DNA of 5,375 bases from SICU01 sp038045445 (GTDB lineage: Archaea; Nanobdellota; Nanobdellia; Pacearchaeales; GW2011-AR1), in assembly GCA_038045445.1 (NCBI GenBank), contig JBBSYC010000026.1, forward strand, positions 1-5,375, in the 5' to 3' direction. The notes beneath the pieces were generated by a model that saw nothing but the letters and a program-made list of their open reading frames with translations, was not told the origin of the DNA and searched no databases. Below, piece by piece: positions 1 to 5,112 of the stretch (its first letter is position 1; every line of letters begins with the position of its first letter). A program made the position numbers and the translations under genes.

Positions 1-2
1 TT

Positions 3-53
3 TACAAGTCATTTGCAGTTCAGAAAGTTTATACTGCCCCAAAAAAGAAATAA
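3..53 (+). CDS. C-terminal end of an upstream gene (partial)
   Basis: The frame starting at base 3 reads YKSFAVQKVYTAPKKK and ends at TAA (51-53). The tail is basic and lysine-ended, as is common for archaeal nucleic-acid-binding or ribosomal proteins, but 16 residues are too few to name a family. The other plus-strand frames run on into the opposite-strand gene, so this is the most gene-like one. Its stop lies directly against the stop of the convergent 85-aa ORF (54-56), the same tight convergent packing seen at two other places in the window. The gene body lies outside the window, so function is unknown. Confidence 0.42.
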   Translation, partial: YKSFAVQKVYTAPKKK

Positions 54-311
54 TTATTCAGAAGGTGTGTATTCTCCGCACTCTATATATGATTTTCTAA
101 ACCCTTCATGCATCATCCTACCAAATTCTGTGCCTTCTCTCATTTCCTCAGCTGTTTCTCTATAACTACGACCTTCCCCACCTTTTTTAGTTCCATCGGG
201 ACAACAAAGAACTTTCTGATCTAAATCAACACCATTACTTCTAAGTTCATTTAAGAAAAAATCTATGAATTTATTATCTGGATTCCAACTCTCAGAAAGA
301 TCATTAACCAT
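54..311 (-). CDS. Hypothetical protein, 85 aa
   Basis: I do not recognise this protein. It is small, soluble and charged, with no signal peptide or membrane segment. The N-terminal part (residues 1-30) alternates acidic and hydrophobic residues and probably forms one helix (about 13-25). A middle loop holds CCPDG (36-40) and a glycine- and lysine-rich turn. A second charged helix probably covers about 48-76 (RETAEEM...GFRKS). There are three cysteines (36, 37, 78), too few and wrongly spaced for a clear zinc site. The ATG at 309-311 is supported by a TATA-like box centred 25 nt upstream, the spacing seen for most genes here. It is divergent from the RHH-like gene and convergent with the partial gene at the left edge. 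It could be a lineage-specific orphan or acquired cargo. Confidence 0.62.
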   Translation of the reverse strand: MVNDLSESWNPDNKFIDFFLNELRSNGVDLDQKVLCCPDGTKKGGEGRSYRETAEEMREGTEFGRMMHEGFRKSYIECGEYTPSE

Positions 312-332
312 CTTGAAAAGAAAAAAACTCGC

Positions 333-339
333 TATTTAA
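333..339 (-). promoter_or_regulatory. TATA box of the 85-aa ORF
   Basis: The minus strand reads TTAAATA, centred about 25 nt upstream of the ATG at 311. That places transcription start at or next to the start codon, which fits a leaderless mRNA. There is no Shine-Dalgarno sequence between box and ATG, only a T-rich stretch. Confidence 0.5.
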
Positions 340-376
340 CCTTTATTGTAATCTATGCGCGAGCCACTGTCAATAC

Positions 377-384
377 ATTTAAAT
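377..384 (+). promoter_or_regulatory. TATA box of the RHH-like gene
   Basis: The sequence ATTTAAAT is centred about 29 nt before the ATG at 410, so the predicted transcript begins within a few bases of the start codon. No ribosome binding site is visible. The box shares the 98-bp divergent gap with the opposite promoter at 333-339, so a regulator bound here could act on both genes. Confidence 0.55.
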
Positions 385-409
385 CTCTTAACTGTATAAT
401 ATACAAAAG

Positions 410-757
410 ATGGCAAACCCCGACCTACTAAGATTCATTCTAGAAGCAAAAAATAGAAAATTTAGCGATTCGAAAATAAGAGAGGCTCTTCTAAGCAATG
501 GGTGGCCAAAAGAAAAAATAAATGAGGGCTTTGAAGCAGTAAAAGAAAAAATGCATTCAAAGGAAAGCATAACAATATGGCTTGACAGTGAGGTCATGAA
601 ACTATTGGAAAAAAGAGCAAAGAGAAATATGCTTACACTTCCAGAACAAGTTGAAGACATAGTGAGAAGAAGCATTGCAAATCAGAAGCCTAATCAAAAA
701 AAAGAAAAACTTGATGATATGCTTGTAGGCTTATTTTCAAGAAGATCAAAAAAATAA
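410..757 (+). CDS. Ribbon-helix-helix-like protein with N-terminal helical module
   Basis: The protein has 115 residues in two parts. Residues about 4-46 form a helical module with the pattern I-R-E-A-L-L-x-x-G-W-P-x-E-x-I (23-37), a motif I associate with N-terminal modules of small DPANN and CPR proteins; its role is unclear and may be protein contact. Residues about 52-90 look like a ribbon-helix-helix fold: a short strand (SITIWLD), a helix (about 60-73, EVMKLLEKRAKRN), a turn, and a second helix (about 77-90, LPEQVEDIVRRSI). RHH proteins bind DNA as dimers through the strand, so a transcription regulator is the likely role. The tail (91-115) is lysine- and arginine-rich and could add nonspecific DNA contact. 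The ATG is fixed by a TATA box about 29 nt upstream. The stop lies 3 bp from the stop of the convergent permease. Target genes are unknown; autoregulation through the divergent gap is plausible. The RHH call is from pattern only. Confidence 0.72.
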   Translation: MANPDLLRFILEAKNRKFSDSKIREALLSNGWPKEKINEGFEAVKEKMHSKESITIWLDSEVMKLLEKRAKRNMLTLPEQVEDIVRRSIANQKPNQKKEKLDDMLVGLFSRRSKK

Positions 758-760
758 AGT

Positions 761-1510
761 TTAATGAAATATCAAAAGCTTCAAACCCATTACAACAACC
801 AAAACAACAAACAGTCTTTTAATCCAGATGTCTCCTTTCTTTATTGCAATGTGCGCTCCAGCATAGCTTCCAATGGACATCGTAACAAACAAAACAGCTC
901 CAACTTTGTAATCAATTATTCCATTAAGCCCAAATATTATAGTTGAAGAAACCGATAAAACAAGCCAAGGCACAAGTCCTGTTCCGAGAGATTCTATCAT
1001 TGTCAGACCAAAAAAGAAAGTTAATGTGTAAAACACCATTGGCCCAGTGCCTTGTCCTGAAAAACCAGCAAATACCATAATAACAAAATAGGACAATAAT
1101 CCAACAACTGCCTTCTTCTTATTTATAACAAAATGCTTTATTCCAAAATCATTCTTTAGAAATACAAGAGGCAATAAAACAAAAATAATTATTGCAATAA
1201 TCTTTGATAGGTTTTTCGGATCAGTGTTTAAAAGAAAATTAGCACCAATATAAGAACCAATAAGTGCTAGCACAACAAGAAAAGGAACAAATTTCCAAAC
1301 AATTTTCTTTGCCTTCCAGAATTTAATTACGGCAACAATAGCCTGACCAATCACCCCAAATCTATCAGTAGCAATTGCTGTTTGTGGTGGAAGTCCCAAG
1401 AAAACAAGAGAAGGAATAGAAAACAACCCTCCTGCGCCGACAAGAGAATCAAAGAAACCTGTAATTAACCCAACTAAAGAAAAAAACAATATTAAAACGA
1501 TTTCAGACAT
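761..1510 (-). CDS. TauE/SafE family membrane permease (sulfite/anion exporter-like)
   Basis: This 249-aa integral membrane protein has the typical TauE/SafE (DUF81) length and internal two-fold repeat. The first half opens with GLITGFFDSLVGAGGLFSIP (14-33) followed by GLPPQTAIATDRFG (39-52). The second half has the related GFSGQGTGP (149-157) and a small-residue helix around 171-190. The paired motifs GSYIGA (85-90) and GSYAGA (214-219) are the matching glycine-rich helices of the two halves. About eight hydrophobic segments are visible, near 3-22, 27-42, 50-63, 75-93, 101-118, 134-155, 175-195, 201-222 and 231-247, some of them probably re-entrant rather than full crossings. Family members export sulfite, sulfonates or related organic anions, but the substrate cannot be read from sequence, and no sulfur-metabolism neighbour helps. 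The start is supported by a TATA box about 25 nt upstream. Confidence 0.88.
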   Translation of the reverse strand: MSEIVLILFFSLVGLITGFFDSLVGAGGLFSIPSLVFLGLPPQTAIATDRFGVIGQAIVAVIKFWKAKKIVWKFVPFLVVLALIGSYIGANFLLNTDPKNLSKIIAIIIFVLLPLVFLKNDFGIKHFVINKKKAVVGLLSYFVIMVFAGFSGQGTGPMVFYTLTFFFGLTMIESLGTGLVPWLVLSVSSTIIFGLNGIIDYKVGAVLFVTMSIGSYAGAHIAIKKGDIWIKRLFVVLVVVMGLKLLIFH

Positions 1511-1530
1511 CTATAAAATTTAAAAAAAGA

Positions 1531-1540
1531 ATTAATAAAT
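1531..1540 (-). promoter_or_regulatory. TATA box of the TauE/SafE gene
   Basis: The minus strand reads ATTTATTAAT, centred about 25 nt before the ATG at 1510, again predicting a leaderless mRNA. A second AT-rich stretch at 1511-1524 is too close to the ATG to serve as a TATA box. Confidence 0.48.
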
Positions 1541-1551
1541 CTTGCGCAAAC

Positions 1552-1567
1552 AAAAAGCTGTTAAAAA
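1552..1567 (-). terminator. Candidate oligo-T terminator after the 33-aa ORF
   Basis: On the minus strand, two runs of five T (1563-1567 and 1552-1556) follow shortly after the stop of the small ORF. Archaeal termination commonly uses U-tracts without a hairpin. The region is AT-rich throughout, so such runs also occur by chance. Confidence 0.3.
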
Positions 1568-1571
1568 TTAA

Positions 1572-1673
1572 TTAAAAAGAAAGACCTTCGAGATCCTCAC
1601 ACAAGTCATCGATGTTTGCATTAAACTCTTCCTCTTCAGAGTTCGCTTCCGGTTCTTTTACATTCATCACCAT
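1572..1673 (-). CDS. Small acidic protein, 33 aa (candidate)
   Basis: An ATG at 1671-1673 opens a 33-codon frame ending at TAA (1572-1574). The product starts MVMNVKEPEANSEEEEFNAN and ends with a second acidic stretch (IDDLCEDLEGLSF). It has about a dozen Asp or Glu, few basic residues and one cysteine, and no family that I recognise. Three things support it. A canonical TATA box (1703-1711) lies about 34 nt upstream, giving a leader of roughly 8 nt. The frame is visibly richer in G and C than the almost pure A/T DNA on either side. It also fills a gap that would otherwise be the longest in a very compact window. A second ATG at 1665-1667 is an alternative start (31 aa). It could act as a small binding partner or adaptor, but no function can be assigned. 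It may also be a chance frame. Confidence 0.5.
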   Translation of the reverse strand: MVMNVKEPEANSEEEEFNANIDDLCEDLEGLSF

Positions 1674-1702
1674 TTTTAGCTAAACAACTTTTCGCAATGG
1701 AA

Positions 1703-1711
1703 TATTTAAAT
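1703..1711 (-). promoter_or_regulatory. TATA box of the 33-aa ORF
   Basis: The minus strand reads ATTTAAATA, one of the best TATA matches in the window, with a predicted start near 1680. It points only at the small ORF, or at an RNA over the same stretch. The permease has its own box further downstream. Confidence 0.5.
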
Positions 1712-1729
1712 CTTTTCAAAGAAATTTTT

Positions 1730-1736
1730 AAAAAAA
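1730..1736 (-). terminator. Candidate T-tract terminator downstream of EF-2
   Basis: A run of seven T on the minus strand lies about 72 nt after the EF-2 stop and before the next promoter. A shorter T5 run sits immediately after the gene (1798-1802). Either could end the EF-2 transcript, as archaeal U-tract terminators do. No stable hairpin is visible. Confidence 0.33.
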
Positions 1737-1807
1737 TAATTAAACTAAAGAAACAAAGAGTTTATTAATAAAAGATACCACATTATCTTACTCTGTCAAA
1801 AATATTT

Positions 1808-3997
1808 TTACTGATTCTCAGAAAGACCTTTTCTTTCCCTTATCTTTCTAACAACGTTTTCCTGAAGTTCTCTAGGAATTTGTTTAAAGTCCTGAGTTAT
1901 CAAGCTTGACACTCCTCTTCCTTCAGTGATACTTCTCAAATCGTTACTCCATCCAATCATTTCAGAAACAGGAATTCTAGATTTTATGAAAACATCTATT
2001 CCTTTTTGTTCTACATCTATAAGAATTCCTCTTTTGCTTCCAACAAGTCCTGTAACAGAACCCATGTAATCAACGGGAGATTCTATCAAGTGAGTCTGAA
2101 TAGGTTCAAGAATAGCAGCGCCACCTTTAGTCATTGCGTTGAACATTCCAAGACGTATAGCTGGATATATTTGCGCAGGCCCTCTATGCATATGGTCTAC
2201 GTGAAGCTTTGCATCATGCAATATAAACTTTGTTTTCATTAATGGTTCTTTAGCAAGAGGTCCATTATCTACAACAAGTCTCCATCCATCAATTATAGAT
2301 TCTATGACTTCTGAAAGCAATACAAGACCTCTTGTTTGGTCTTCAAAAACATTCCCTTTGTAAATATCTCTGTAAGCTCTTGCCTCGTCATTCGAGATAC
2401 CAAGTTCAGATAATTTCTTCCATATGTCTTCAGGCTTCTTCTTCAATCTTCCCTCAGGAATCTCACCTTTTTCAATTGATTCATATACATTCTCTTCAAG
2501 AGGCATCATTTCAAGAAAGAATATGTTGTGTCCATTTGGAGTTCTGCTTTCAATTTCACCACTATCTTTTGTAATAGTTTCACGATAAACAATTATTGGG
2601 TTTCCCATTTTAACTTCAAGTCCCTTTTCTGTTTTTATTCTGCCCTCAATAATTTCAAGATGCAACTCACCCATTCCAGAAAGAAGGTTCTCTCCTGTTT
2701 CTTCATTTATTTCTATTTTTACCGAAGGGTCTTCCTTTCCAACCTTACGAAGGACCTCTATAAGCTTTGGCAAATCCTGAGGTTTAGTAACTTCAATAGA
2801 CTTTGTAATTACAGGTTGGAATATATGCTTAAGTTCTTCAAATGGAGTCTGTTCAACTAAAGTAATAGTTTCTCCAACATCCACATTTATTCCAGAAACA
2901 GCAAGAACGTTGCCAGCAGGAACGCTTTCAAGCTGTTCAGGTTTTATCCCGTTGTAAACTAAAACTTGCTGAATTCTTGATTTCTTCTTATTGTTATTAC
3001 AATAAACTTCCATTCCATTTCGCATTGTTCCCGAATAAAGACGACCCGCACAAAGTTCTTTTCCTGATCTTGGGTCAATAACTATTCTCGTGACTACAAA
3101 AGCAAGTTCCCCATTGGGATTACAAGTTATGAGATCCTGACCAAGTTTACTATCTATATCTCCTCTCCATATTTTAGGGATTCTATACTTCTGAGCTTCC
3201 AAGGGATTTGGCAAATGTTTAACAGCCATATCTAGAACAACTTCATTCAAGGGAGCATTCTTCCAGACCCAGTCTTTCCTTTCATTTTCTTCCATCTCAT
3301 AAATTTTTATTATATCTCCAAAACTGATATTTCTCTTTTTCATGAAAGGCACAGATAACGCCCAGTTCTCTCTTGCAGAACCAAATGCAACACTACCTTC
3401 AGCAACATTAACTCTCCATTTATCCCCTAGTTCTGTTTCTGCAATTTGCAAAACAAGTGTATTAAACTCCGAGATAATTTTAGCAAAACGTTCTTGCATC
3501 TGTTGAGGTGTAACTTTAAGCTCCTTAATCAAACGGTCAACTTTATTTATGAAAAGAACAGGCTTTACTCTTTCACGAAGAGCTTGTTTTAAAACAGTTT
3601 CTGTTTGAGGCATTATTCCTTCAACAGCACATACAAGAACAAAAGTTCCATCAATAGCCCTCATAGCTCTCGTAACGTTTCCTCCAAAATCAATGTGTCC
3701 TGGAGTATCAATCAGATTAATCAAATATTCCTGCCCTTCATACTCATGACCCATTGAAACATTTGCAGCATCAACAGTCATCAGTCTCTCTTGTTCATCT
3801 TTATGTTGCCATGTAGTCATGCCTTCTTCAAGGTCTCCAGCGTTCTTAGAAGCCATCAATCCAGCAGCAGCAAGTAGATTGTCCGTGAAAGCCGTTTTTC
3901 CGTGATGTATATGAGCAGATGTAGCAACATTACGAATATTTGCCTGATTACTTGTCAGACGCTCAATCTTGTTTAAGCTTGTTTCTTTTTCAGCCAT
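1808..3997 (-). CDS. fusA: Translation elongation factor 2 (aEF-2)
   Basis: This 729-aa protein has full archaeal EF-2 length. It is the GTPase that moves tRNA and mRNA through the ribosome after peptide-bond formation. The GTP-binding domain comes first: P-loop AHIHHGKT (28-35), switch I ERLMT (70-74), DTPGH (97-101), NKVDR (151-155) and GSA (206-208). Domain II follows at about 295-380 (ELAFVVTRIVIDP), domain III at about 395-465 (SGMGELHLEII, 440-450), domain IV at about 466-640, and domain V to the end (about 640-729, closing with VVRKIRERKGL). In domain IV the HRGPAQ motif places the diphthamide histidine at 604 (codon 2186-2188), so diphthamide modification is expected. Three positions differ from the classical consensus: Asp to His31 in the P-loop, RGIT to RLMT in switch I, and SPNKHNR to TPNGHNI (486-492) at the domain IV tip. 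Catalytic His101 and Lys34 are kept, so the protein should be active. The start matches the family N-terminus and a TATA box 45 nt upstream. Confidence 0.98.
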   Translation of the reverse strand: MAEKETSLNKIERLTSNQANIRNVATSAHIHHGKTAFTDNLLAAAGLMASKNAGDLEEGMTTWQHKDEQERLMTVDAANVSMGHEYEGQEYLINLIDTPGHIDFGGNVTRAMRAIDGTFVLVCAVEGIMPQTETVLKQALRERVKPVLFINKVDRLIKELKVTPQQMQERFAKIISEFNTLVLQIAETELGDKWRVNVAEGSVAFGSARENWALSVPFMKKRNISFGDIIKIYEMEENERKDWVWKNAPLNEVVLDMAVKHLPNPLEAQKYRIPKIWRGDIDSKLGQDLITCNPNGELAFVVTRIVIDPRSGKELCAGRLYSGTMRNGMEVYCNNNKKKSRIQQVLVYNGIKPEQLESVPAGNVLAVSGINVDVGETITLVEQTPFEELKHIFQPVITKSIEVTKPQDLPKLIEVLRKVGKEDPSVKIEINEETGENLLSGMGELHLEIIEGRIKTEKGLEVKMGNPIIVYRETITKDSGEIESRTPNGHNIFFLEMMPLEENVYESIEKGEIPEGRLKKKPEDIWKKLSELGISNDEARAYRDIYKGNVFEDQTRGLVLLSEVIESIIDGWRLVVDNGPLAKEPLMKTKFILHDAKLHVDHMHRGPAQIYPAIRLGMFNAMTKGGAAILEPIQTHLIESPVDYMGSVTGLVGSKRGILIDVEQKGIDVFIKSRIPVSEMIGWSNDLRSITEGRGVSSLITQDFKQIPRELQENVVRKIRERKGLSENQ

Positions 3998-4002
3998 TTG
4001 TA

Positions 4003-4018
4003 TATTCTTTTGAGAATA
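4003..4018 (-). promoter_or_regulatory. Small hairpin in the EF-2 leader
   Basis: On the minus strand, TATTCT-CAAA-AGAATA is a perfect 6-bp inverted repeat with a 4-nt loop. It ends 5 nt before the EF-2 ATG and begins about where transcription is predicted to start. The stem is A/U-rich and weak, and such repeats arise by chance in AT-rich DNA, so a regulatory role is only a possibility. Confidence 0.3.
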
Positions 4019-4038
4019 AATCGTTTTACAAAAATAGG

Positions 4039-4046
4039 TTTTTAAA
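4039..4046 (-). promoter_or_regulatory. TATA box of EF-2
   Basis: The minus strand reads TTTAAAAA, preceded by ACC, centred about 45 nt before the EF-2 ATG. The predicted start near 4017 gives a leader of about 20 nt, so EF-2 would be the one clearly leadered gene here. A weaker TTTATT near 4016-4021 would instead give a leaderless transcript. Confidence 0.45.
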
Positions 4047-4079
4047 GGTTATGTATAGTCTGAAAAATAAATCAAAACA

Positions 4080-4087
4080 TTTATTAA
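4080..4087 (+). promoter_or_regulatory. TATA box of the thioredoxin gene
   Basis: TTTATTAA is centred about 25 nt before the ATG at 4109, predicting a leaderless mRNA. It lies about 40 bp from the divergent EF-2 TATA box, so the two basal transcription complexes sit close together in this 111-bp gap. Confidence 0.5.
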
Positions 4088-4108
4088 ACTACCATTCTGA
4101 AAAACAAC

Positions 4109-4426
4109 ATGGTGGGAAAAATAGAAATTCTAAGCTCAAAAAACTTTGATGATTTCATATCTAAGAATTCAGCAGTAATAGATTTTTACGCTGATTGGTG
4201 TGGTCCATGTAAAATAATGGCCCCGGTATTTGAAAAAGTAGCTTCCACTGTAAAAGATGTAAAATTTGCAAAAGTCAATGTAGATGGAAACCAAGAGATA
4301 GCAATGCGCTATGGAATAATGAGCATTCCGACAACAATAGTATTCAAGAAAGGTCAACCAGTTGATATGCGCACAGGCGCGTTAAGTGAAAACGAAATAG
4401 TAAAGTTAGCCTCGAAAGCCAAGTGA
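4109..4426 (+). CDS. trxA: Thioredoxin
   Basis: This 105-aa protein is a complete single-domain thioredoxin, a cytoplasmic disulfide reductase. The redox motif WCGPC is at 30-34, preceded by the buried aspartate in VIDFYADW (Asp25). The conserved Lys55 is in KVNVDG. The cis-proline loop SIPT (72-75) and the following strand and glycine turn (TIVFKKGQ) are all present. There is no signal peptide, so it acts in the cytosol, reducing client proteins and being reduced by a thioredoxin reductase not present in the window. The ATG is supported by a TATA box 25 nt upstream. The gene is divergent from EF-2, and its last 21 bp overlap the 3' end of the convergent kinase gene. A glutaredoxin-like or protein disulfide isomerase role is less likely given length and motif. 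Confidence 0.97.
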   Translation: MVGKIEILSSKNFDDFISKNSAVIDFYADWCGPCKIMAPVFEKVASTVKDVKFAKVNVDGNQEIAMRYGIMSIPTTIVFKKGQPVDMRTGALSENEIVKLASKAK

Positions 4427-4975
4427 ATTTAGTTCTTGAAGCAAGTTAATGGTTCTAGCTTCTAGATTAATTAAATCTCCATCATTGTCCATAGTATACT
4501 TCCTACGCCCAAACAAAGCTTCACTCTGTAATCCCCCCTCATCGCTTGACCTATCTCTTAAATCTCGTTTCAAAAATTCTTCATAATTATCCGTATCATC
4601 TGGTCTTCCTCTATTTTTTGTCCTACATCTTTCCCATCTTAATTCATCAGAAGCAGTAACTCCAACAAGTACAAAACCAGGAATGTTTTGAAAAACCTCC
4701 AAGTCTCCAATAGTTCTCATTCCCTCAGCAACATAATTTTCAAATCCTGCCCATATCATCTTACCCAAAACCCTAGCACCCCAATATCGAGGTCCGAATT
4801 CTTTCCTTAAGTCTACTCCTAATTTATGAAGGTCGTAGTCATCTGGCAAACCTCTTGCAATTCTTTCTAATCTTACCTCATCTCCAAAACTAACTACCTT
4901 AAATCTATTATTACTCAATATCTTCCCGACTTCTGTTTTTCCAGAATACCTAAAACCTACAAGTCCAATAATCAT
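4406..4975 (-). CDS. P-loop kinase, UPF0200 / dephospho-CoA kinase-like
   Basis: The 189-aa product opens with MIIGLVGFRYSGKTEVGKIL, where Walker A is GFRYSGKT (7-14). After it come VVSFGDEVRLE (27-37) with a following RGLP, and LRKEFGPRYWGARVL (56-70), the pattern of archaeal UPF0200 proteins and CoaE-like nucleotide kinases. VAEGMRTIGDLEVF (82-95) corresponds to their 'DGIRS..E' segment. An arginine-rich LID-type stretch follows (RWERCRTKNRGR, 113-124, then FLKRDLRD). The end, TMDNDGDLINLEARTINLL (161-179), matches the usual C-terminal strand and helix. The protein probably phosphorylates a nucleotide or CoA precursor, but the substrate cannot be told. I place the start at ATG 4973-4975 rather than the in-frame TTG at 4982-4984, because the TATA box is 26 nt from the ATG and the ATG start puts the first strand right at the N-terminus. 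The 3' end overlaps the thioredoxin gene by 21 bp. Confidence 0.82.
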   Translation of the reverse strand: MIIGLVGFRYSGKTEVGKILSNNRFKVVSFGDEVRLERIARGLPDDYDLHKLGVDLRKEFGPRYWGARVLGKMIWAGFENYVAEGMRTIGDLEVFQNIPGFVLVGVTASDELRWERCRTKNRGRPDDTDNYEEFLKRDLRDRSSDEGGLQSEALFGRRKYTMDNDGDLINLEARTINLLQELNSLGFRG

Positions 4976-4997
4976 TTTTCTCAATAAAAAACACTAC

Positions 4998-5004
4998 TTA
5001 AATA
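4998..5004 (-). promoter_or_regulatory. TATA box of the kinase gene
   Basis: The minus strand reads TATTTAA, centred 26 nt upstream of ATG 4975 but only about 17 nt from the alternative TTG at 4984. The spacing favours the ATG as start of a leaderless mRNA. Confidence 0.5.
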
Positions 5005-5031
5005 GATTATCTCAATATAAAATATATAAGG

Positions 5032-5040
5032 TTTATAAAA
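5032..5040 (+). promoter_or_regulatory. TATA box in front of the hairpin region
   Basis: TTTATAAAA is a strong TATA match, centred at 5036, with predicted transcription start near 5062. No ORF starts there. Instead the foot of the first inverted repeat does, which suggests an RNA gene or a long structured leader for the gene at 5173. Another AT-rich stretch at 5016-5029 could be an alternative box. Confidence 0.4.
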
Positions 5041-5060
5041 TCAAAAAAATCTATTTTGTC

Positions 5061-5112
5061 ATGTCGAAGTGTTTGGAAACCACAAACTTAGTGTGTGGAA
5101 CACTTCGAGCAT
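5061..5112 (+). other. Inverted repeat 1 (10-bp perfect stem)
   Basis: TCGAAGTGTT (5064-5073) is the exact reverse complement of AACACTTCGA (5099-5108). The stem can be extended by ATG (5061-5063) with CAT (5110-5112) past one bulged G. Inside it, CCACA (5080-5084) pairs with TGTGG (5094-5098), and AC (5086-5087) with GT (5091-5092), leaving a UUA loop. A 6-nt bulge TGGAAA lies on the 5' side only. This is far more GC-rich and ordered than the surrounding intergenic DNA. On the plus strand no T-tract follows, so it is not a terminator there. On the minus strand a T7 run (5043-5049) follows about 14 nt beyond. I recognise no known RNA family. Confidence 0.6.

Noticed and set aside
388..675. 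Open frame on the minus strand opposite the RHH-like gene
   Set aside because: Its hydrophobic Ser/Phe-rich content is the usual complement of a Lys/Glu-rich coding strand, and the plus-strand gene has a clear promoter and domain pattern.
764..946. Open frame on the plus strand opposite the permease C-terminus
   Set aside because: It is antisense to a well-supported membrane protein gene and has low-complexity content; no TATA box at the right spacing.
1761..1772. Perfect 12-bp palindrome TTTATTAATAAA between EF-2 and the small ORF
   Set aside because: It consists only of A and T in very AT-rich DNA, where such palindromes are expected by chance, and no transcript start or ORF is placed for it.
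2006..2860. Open frames on the plus strand opposite EF-2
   Set aside because: They lie inside a fully conserved EF-2 on the other strand, have unnatural composition rich in Ser, Phe and Cys, and no promoter or domain.
3940..4149. Open frame on the plus strand crossing the EF-2/thioredoxin promoter gap
   Set aside because: It overlaps the EF-2 start, both promoters and the thioredoxin start in another frame, and is Lys/Asn/Ser-rich as expected from AT-rich DNA.
4976..4984. TTG at 4982-4984 as start of the kinase, adding three residues
   Set aside because: The TATA box spacing (about 26 nt) fits the ATG at 4973-4975, and the protein fold starts directly at MIIGLVG; the TTG would sit only about 17 nt from the box.
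5061..5112. Intrinsic terminator on the plus strand
   Set aside because: The stem is followed by GCATCCAAAAATCG with no T-tract on that strand, and no plus-strand gene ends just before it.
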